DNA from: an uncultured Caryophanales bacterium
GTDB lineage: Bacteria; Bacillota_I; Bacilli_A; RF39; UBA660
DNA length: 10,979 bases
Assembly (NCBI GenBank): GCA_947303225.1
Contig: CAMYXG010000034.1
Location: forward strand, 1 to 10,979
Direction: 5' to 3'
Shown: positions 7,333-10,979 of the stretch, piece by piece
How positions within the stretch are numbered: the stretch's first letter is position 1
Layout: every line of letters begins with the position of its first letter
Notes under the pieces: model-generated
Told to the model about the DNA's origin: nothing
Database searches by the model: none
What the model saw: only the letters and a program-made list of their open reading frames with translations
Program-made: the position numbers and the translations under genes

Positions 7333-7512
7333 ATGGCAGTAAATGTTTCAACAAGAAAAGGTAATGTTAAAAACATTCGATCTCATGCTTTAAACGCTAC
7401 GAAAAAAAGACAAAATTTAAATTTACAAGTTTATCGATTAGAGGATGGTACTAAAGTTAGAATTTCCGCTAAAGAAAAGAGAACTTTAATGAAAAATGAA
7501 AAAGCTGCATAA
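7333..7512 (+). CDS. rpmB: 50S ribosomal protein L28 (bL28)
   Basis: This short 59-residue protein belongs to the large ribosomal subunit. The core NIRSHALNATKK (14-25) followed by NLNLQVYRL (28-36) and KVRISAKEKRTL (41-52) matches the bL28 pattern seen in Bacillus and Mollicutes (RSHAxNAxKR, then NLQ, then a V-SA segment). The N-terminus (MAVNVSTRKGNVKN) lacks the CxxTGK-like stretch, so this is a cysteine-free form. The ATG follows an almost perfect AAAGGAGGG site with five bases between. It is the only plus-strand gene here and stands alone: its own promoter lies upstream, and a terminator hairpin begins in its last two codons. It converges on the DUF1307-like gene and diverges from dnaE. 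Confidence 0.92.
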   Translation: MAVNVSTRKGNVKNIRSHALNATKKRQNLNLQVYRLEDGTKVRISAKEKRTLMKNEKAA

Positions 7513-7529
7513 TTAATGCAGTTTTTTTT
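7504..7529 (+). terminator. Rho-independent terminator of rpmB
   Basis: CTGCAT (7505-7510) pairs with ATGCAG (7516-7521) around an AATTA loop, followed directly by eight T residues (7522-7529). The stem overlaps the rpmB stop codon, and A residues before the stem can extend pairing into the T-run. Confidence 0.85.
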
Positions 7530-7532
7530 ATG

Positions 7533-7560
7533 AAAAAAAATGATTAGAATTCTAATCATT
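7533..7560 (-). terminator. Rho-independent terminator of the DUF1307-like gene
   Basis: A perfect 22-base palindrome (7539-7560), centred on GAATTC, folds into a 9-bp stem with an AATT loop. On the minus strand it is followed by eight T residues (complement of A at 7533-7540). It overlaps the stop codon of the gene at 7559. Together with the rpmB terminator it forms a tail-to-tail pair about 10 bases apart. Confidence 0.8.
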
Positions 7561-8239
7561 ATTTACAAGTTAATCCTTTTGAAATCATATCTGTTTGAAT
7601 ATTTATTTTTGATGAATCTTTTGGATAATCTACACTTGTTGAAATATGAGTGTTTTGAGTAGCATTTAATGTTGTCATATCTAATTTACTATAATCTACA
7701 TTTACTGTAATAATGATACCTGTTGTTCCTTTAGGAGATAGTGTTATTTGATATCCTATTGTTGGATTTAGAAATGCTTGATATACCTTTTTATATGATT
7801 CCACTGTTTGAAGACCTTTTTCATTTCCCTTTGATTGCTCTATTGTGAATGATTTGGTAAAGGATACTATTTTATCATTTTCAAATTGATATATGATTTT
7901 TAAGATTGTATCAGTACCATCTTCTTTATTTAATTTAATACTCTCACAAGTTAATTCTGTTGATTTTACTTTTTCCTCCTGAGGTTCGATTATTTCTTTC
8001 TTTTGAATCATGGAATCCTCTTTTTTAGCAGAAAGTGCTTTTAATGTAAATACAGATGAACCAGCAATAATTGATACAATTCCTATAATAGCTATTAATA
8101 TAGCTGGCTTTTTACTAGTCTTTTTTTCGTATTTTATGGTTTCTTCTAATTCTTGTAAGTTTAATACTTGAGTCTTTTGTAATTCCTCTGGAGTTAATTG
8201 TTGTACTTGACTTTGAACTTGATTATTTTCTTGGTTCAT
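7559..8239 (-). CDS. Membrane-anchored extracytoplasmic protein, resembles YehR/DUF1307 family
   Basis: The function is unknown. Numbered from the ATG (226 residues), a hydrophilic Gln/Glu-rich N-terminus (1-37) and a lysine cluster (KKTSKK, 39-44) precede one membrane helix (about 46-66), with the rest probably outside the cell. The outer part has a charged linker (about 70-95). A beta-rich domain of roughly 130 residues follows: ILKIIYQFENDKIVSFTKSF, then VESYKKVYQAF, then GIIITVNVDYSKLDMTTL. This order resembles DUF1307 lipoproteins of the YehR type, recalled from memory and not searched. Two cysteines, C98 and C225 (the second to last residue), could form a disulfide. There is no lipobox, so the anchor is a membrane helix and not a lipid. 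I chose the ATG at 8239-8237 because GAGGTGG lies just upstream. A GTG three codons earlier (8248) has AGGA and is possible. It has its own promoter and terminator. Confidence 0.8.
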   Translation of the reverse strand: MNQENNQVQSQVQQLTPEELQKTQVLNLQELEETIKYEKKTSKKPAILIAIIGIVSIIAGSSVFTLKALSAKKEDSMIQKKEIIEPQEEKVKSTELTCESIKLNKEDGTDTILKIIYQFENDKIVSFTKSFTIEQSKGNEKGLQTVESYKKVYQAFLNPTIGYQITLSPKGTTGIIITVNVDYSKLDMTTLNATQNTHISTSVDYPKDSSKINIQTDMISKGLTCK

Positions 8240-8244
8240 TCTTG

Positions 8245-8251
8245 CCACCTC
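8245..8251 (-). promoter_or_regulatory. Ribosome binding site deciding the DUF1307-like start
   Basis: GAGGTGG, with five bases before the ATG at 8239, matches the core and 3' part of the AGGAGGTG consensus. It includes the GTG at 8248-8246 that is the alternative start, served only by AGGA about six bases upstream. The ATG is preferred. Confidence 0.5.
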
Positions 8252-8263
8252 TATCCTAATTAC

Positions 8264-8292
8264 ATTATAGCAAAAAGAATTTTAATAGCCAA
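8264..8292 (-). promoter_or_regulatory. Sigma-A promoter of the DUF1307-like gene
   Basis: The minus strand has TTGGCT (8292-8287), a 17-base spacer and TATAAT (8269-8264), with TGC before the -10 box as an extended element. Transcription would start near 8257, just ahead of the ribosome site. The -35 box abuts the T-rich end of the typA terminator, so the gene is transcribed apart from typA. Confidence 0.75.
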
Positions 8293-8327
8293 GAAAAAAT
8301 AAAAAAAAATAACTATTTCTAGTTATT
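8293..8327 (-). terminator. Rho-independent terminator of typA
   Basis: On the minus strand AATAACTA (8327-8320) pairs with TAGTTATT (8315-8308) across a GAAA tetraloop, followed by T-rich sequence to about 8293. The stem starts inside the last codons of typA and the loop overlaps its stop. Confidence 0.8.
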
Positions 8328-10136
8328 CTTATTTCTTGCATCAAATTTTTTTCTTTCTTCTGTATTTAAAATTCTTTTTCTAATACGGATATTATTTGGT
8401 GTTACCTCAATTAATTCATCTGAATTTATATAATCAAGGGCATACTCTAATGTAATTGGTCTTGGTCTTTTTAAAACTACAGTGTGATCGCTTCCGGCTG
8501 CTCTAGTATTTGTAAGTTGTTTTCCTTTCACTACATTTACGGCTAAATCATTGTCACGATTACATTCTCCAACAACCATTCCTTCATATACTTCCGTACC
8601 TGGTTCTATGAACATAATTCCTCTATCTTCTAAATTACCAATTGAATAAGCTGTAGCATTACCATTTTCCATAGAAACTAATACTCCTAGCTTTCTTTCT
8701 CCAATTACAACATTTTCATATGGTAAAAATTCTTTAAAAGAATGATTCAAAATACCATATCCTTTGGTTAACGTCATAAAGTCAGTTGAGAATCCAATTA
8801 ATCCACGAGATGGGATAGTATATAATAATCGAACTTGGTTTTCAAAATTGGTCATGTTCTCCATTTTTCCACCACGAATTCCTAATTGTTCAATGACAGC
8901 TCCAACAGATTCTTCTGGTACTTCTATTTGTAATTCTTCATATGGTTCGTATTTTACTCCATCAATTTCTTTAATAATGACACTTGGTTTTGATACTTCT
9001 AATTCGAATCCTTCTCTTCTCATATTTTCAATCAAAATTCCCAAATGAAGTTCTCCACGTCCACTAACTAGGAATGATTCATTTGTTGCTGGTTCTACTC
9101 TTAGAGATACGTCTCTTTGAGTTTCTCTGTTTAATCTTTCTTCTATCTTTCTGGCTGTTACTATTTTTCCATCTCTTCCTACCATTGGTGAAGAATTAGT
9201 TCCAAAAGTCATTTGAAGTGTTGGTTCATCAATATGTAATACTGGTAAAGGTAAAATATTATCATTATTACAAATCGTTTCTCCTACTGAAATATCAGAA
9301 AGTCCTGATACTGCTACTATATCTCCAGCTTCAGCTTCTTCTATTTCAATACGATTATAACCATAATATCCAAATAATTTTTGAATTCTAAATTGTTTTG
9401 TTGTTCCGTCTAATCTACAACAAGTAACCATTTCTCCTGTTTTAATTTTACCATTATGTACTCTACCAATACCAATTCTTCCAACAAATTCATTATAGTC
9501 TAATAAAGCAGGTTGAAATTGTAATGGAGCATTATTATTTCCTGTTGGTGCTGGTATTACTTCTAATATCTTATCTAATATTTCACTAAATCCTTCTGTT
9601 TGAGTTGATAAATCATCGCTTAGTGAACAAGTATTATTTACAGCTGATGCGTATATTACATCAAAATCAAGTTGATCTTCATCAGCACCTAACTCAATAA
9701 ATAGGTCTAATACTTCATCTACTACTTGCTTACATCTAGCACTTGGTTTATCTACTTTATTTATAATAACAATTGGTTTTACTTTTGCTTCAAAGGCTTT
9801 CTTAAGTACAAATCTTGTTTGAGGCATAGCTCCCTCATAAGCATCTACTACTAGTAGAACTCCATCTACCATGTTCATAATACGTTCTACTTCTCCACCA
9901 AAATCAGCATGTCCTGGAGTATCTAAGATATTAATTCTTACTCCCTTATAATCTAGAGCAGTTGTTTTAGCTAAGATAGTAATACCACGTTCTTTTTCTA
10001 ATGAATTAGAATCCATTGAAACATTACTTAAATCTTCATTTTCACGAAACATTCCAGAATGTTTTAAAATTCCATCTACTAAAGTTGTTTTACCATGGTC
10101 AACATGAGCTATAATCGCAATATTTCTTTTTTCCAT
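8319..10136 (-). CDS. typA: Translational GTPase TypA/BipA
   Basis: This ribosome-associated GTPase of the EF-G/LepA superfamily is implicated in 50S assembly and growth under cold or other stress. At 605 residues it has normal length. The G motifs are complete: AHVDHGKT (10-17), RGIT (50-53), DTPGHADF (72-79), NKVD (126-129) and SA in YASAVNN (162-168). The switch I segment MDSNSLEKERGIT differs from the usual MDSNDLERERGIT only at minor positions. Domain II (about 205-290), the EF-G-like domains III and V, and the TypA-specific C-terminal domain with DNDLAVN, KGKQLTNTRAAGSD and LEYALDYINSDELIEVTP are all present. The ATG follows AGAGGTG eight bases upstream and matches the family start MEKRNIAIIAH. 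It is monocistronic: its own promoter lies at 10166-10174 and its terminator overlaps the stop codon. Confidence 0.97.
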   Translation of the reverse strand: MEKRNIAIIAHVDHGKTTLVDGILKHSGMFRENEDLSNVSMDSNSLEKERGITILAKTTALDYKGVRINILDTPGHADFGGEVERIMNMVDGVLLVVDAYEGAMPQTRFVLKKAFEAKVKPIVIINKVDKPSARCKQVVDEVLDLFIELGADEDQLDFDVIYASAVNNTCSLSDDLSTQTEGFSEILDKILEVIPAPTGNNNAPLQFQPALLDYNEFVGRIGIGRVHNGKIKTGEMVTCCRLDGTTKQFRIQKLFGYYGYNRIEIEEAEAGDIVAVSGLSDISVGETICNNDNILPLPVLHIDEPTLQMTFGTNSSPMVGRDGKIVTARKIEERLNRETQRDVSLRVEPATNESFLVSGRGELHLGILIENMRREGFELEVSKPSVIIKEIDGVKYEPYEELQIEVPEESVGAVIEQLGIRGGKMENMTNFENQVRLLYTIPSRGLIGFSTDFMTLTKGYGILNHSFKEFLPYENVVIGERKLGVLVSMENGNATAYSIGNLEDRGIMFIEPGTEVYEGMVVGECNRDNDLAVNVVKGKQLTNTRAAGSDHTVVLKRPRPITLEYALDYINSDELIEVTPNNIRIRKRILNTEERKKFDARNKNN

Positions 10137-10165
10137 AATCTACACCTCTTTTATACACGCACTCC

Positions 10166-10174
10166 ATTATACCA
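10166..10174 (-). promoter_or_regulatory. Extended -10 promoter of typA
   Basis: The minus strand reads TGG followed by a perfect TATAAT (10171-10166). Transcription would start near 10159, giving a leader of about 22 bases that holds the AGAGGTG ribosome site. No good -35 box lies 16-18 bases upstream (CCAATT, GCCAAT or AGCCAA). The extended element, and possibly the A/T tracts further up, may make up for it. Confidence 0.65.
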
Positions 10175-10224
10175 CAAACACAAAAAAAATTGGCTAATGT
10201 GAAAAAAAAAACATACCACAAACA
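10169..10224. repeat. Two direct copies of a 12-base motif upstream of typA, with evenly spaced A-tracts
   Basis: ATACCACAAACA occurs at 10169-10180 and again at 10213-10224, 44 bases apart. Each copy runs on into a long A-tract (A8 at 10182-10189, A10 at 10224-10233), and a third tract (A10, 10202-10211) lies between. The tract centres are 21-22 bases apart, about two helical turns. The promoter-proximal copy contains the typA extended -10 box on the minus strand. The distal copy reads TGGTATGTT there, a degenerate version. Confidence 0.6.
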
Positions 10225-10254
10225 AAAAAAAAATTCTAGTTTTTTTTCAACTAG
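10224..10254 (-). terminator. Probable Rho-independent terminator of the DedA gene
   Basis: On the minus strand CTAGTT (10254-10249) pairs with AACTAG (10241-10236) around a GAAAAAA loop, followed by AA and ten T residues (10233-10224). The six-base stem is weak but the T-run is long. It begins about 50 bases after the DedA stop codon and ends before the typA promoter. Confidence 0.65.
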
Positions 10255-10306
10255 TGTAAGCACATTTATTCCAACATTTAATTAGACAAATCTCTATGTC
10301 ATTCTT

Positions 10307-10927
10307 TTAAATATTAAATTCATTTTTCTTGAATGTTTCGTTTTTATTCTTTATCTTTTTATATAGATATCTTATTATTAAAATTACTAATATAATTCTG
10401 ATTGGTATTTTTAAATAATTCATATAAGTATTTATCATAATCCAATTTTCTCCTAATGTATAGCCAAGATAGGTAAAAGCTAGTGTCCAAGGAATAGACC
10501 CTATCGTTGTATATAATAAAAATTTAAAAAAAGATTGATGCATTATACCAATTGGAAGAGATATTAAAGTTCTGACAATGGGAAAATTTCTACCAATTAG
10601 AGCTCCTAACATGCCATATTTTTGAAACCAACCATCACTCTTATTAATATCTTCTTCTTTCATAAAAAAGTATTTTCCATACTTTCTTATGAAAGTAGTC
10701 CCACCAAAATAGCCCATGAGATAAATAATTATCGCACAAAAAACACTTCCTAGTAATCCTGTTAGAAATGCTCCAAAAAAAGTAAAAATTTCTTTACTAG
10801 CAAGAATTCCACCTGTAGCGAGTATCAGTTCACTAGGTATTGCAATTATTACTGCTTCTAAAACCATACCTAAAAACATACCAAAATATCCATAATTACT
10901 TATTAATTCTATTACAAAATCTGCCAT
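10307..10927 (-). CDS. DedA (SNARE-associated/VTT) family membrane protein
   Basis: DedA proteins sit in the cytoplasmic membrane, and several recycle undecaprenyl phosphate or other lipids by flipping them. From the ATG the protein has 206 residues. Family motifs are EAVIIAIPSELILATGG (24-40), GLLGSVFCAIIIYLMGYFGG (57-76), GRNFPIVRTLISLPIG (112-127) and GYTLGENW (155-162). E24 or E33 and R113 and R119 correspond to the acidic and arginine residues needed in E. coli YqjA and YghB. The C-terminus ends in a membrane helix (about 172-190) and a basic tail. I chose the ATG at 10927-10925 because MADFVIELISNYGYFG matches the usual family start, although its ribosome site is only GTGAT. A TTG at 10945-10943 would add six residues. 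The frame is open to the window edge at 10979, so a longer start outside cannot be excluded. Confidence 0.9.
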   Translation of the reverse strand: MADFVIELISNYGYFGMFLGMVLEAVIIAIPSELILATGGILASKEIFTFFGAFLTGLLGSVFCAIIIYLMGYFGGTTFIRKYGKYFFMKEEDINKSDGWFQKYGMLGALIGRNFPIVRTLISLPIGIMHQSFFKFLLYTTIGSIPWTLAFTYLGYTLGENWIMINTYMNYLKIPIRIILVILIIRYLYKKIKNKNETFKKNEFNI

Positions 10928-10979
10928 ATAATCACGTATAATCAATCTTAAGGGAATATATCCTTTTGATTGATCCCTT

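Noticed and set aside
8764..9048. A 94-codon open frame on the plus strand inside typA
   Set aside because: It is antisense to highly conserved TypA sequence and has no family resemblance of its own.
1..10979. Hidden defence system, mobile element or CRISPR array
   Set aside because: All larger frames are core or envelope functions. There are no transposase or integrase motifs and no regularly spaced repeats beyond the typA upstream duplication.

Overview
The window is AT-rich chromosomal DNA from a low-GC Gram-positive bacterium of the Bacilli/Firmicutes type, possibly one of the uncultured gut lineages near the Mollicutes. The evidence is strong AGGAGG-type ribosome sites, sigma-A promoters with extended -10 elements, a short Gram-positive-style DnaE, and bL28 and TypA of the low-GC type. 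dnaE ends at TGA, and the tryptophans of every family-length protein are read with TGA as stop, so the standard bacterial code (table 11) fits and the Mycoplasma code does not. All protein genes but one lie on the minus strand. The assignment to a lineage is inference.

Read in the direction of minus-strand transcription (high to low coordinates), the layout is as follows. A DedA-family membrane protein (10307-10927) is followed by a hairpin terminator. typA/bipA (8319-10136) has its own extended -10 promoter behind three A-tracts spaced 21-22 bp apart, and ends in a GAAA-loop terminator. A membrane-anchored protein resembling the YehR/DUF1307 family (7559-8239) has its own promoter and terminator. 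rpmB (bL28) at 7333-7512 is the only plus-strand gene. It runs toward the DUF1307-like gene, and each ends in its own terminator.

A compact operon reads away from rpmB: dnaE (984 aa), lspA, a polyprenyl diphosphate synthase, a GNAT/P-loop-kinase fusion gene and a cation diffusion facilitator. Junctions overlap by 11, 8 and 1 bases, and a single base separates the last pair. After a 72-base gap with a plausible promoter there is a prepilin-like protein that runs off the left edge.

The operon mixes DNA replication (DnaE), lipoprotein maturation (LspA), isoprenoid chain synthesis and metal efflux. DedA proteins are linked to undecaprenyl-phosphate recycling, so two envelope-lipid functions lie close together. 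I see no defence system, mobile element, CRISPR array, tRNA or rRNA. The most notable irregularity is the GNAT/kinase gene. An in-frame TAA at 2038-2040 splits it, and the same frame stays open for 118 more codons that read as the rest of a P-loop kinase. There is no stretch over 300 bases without a gene.
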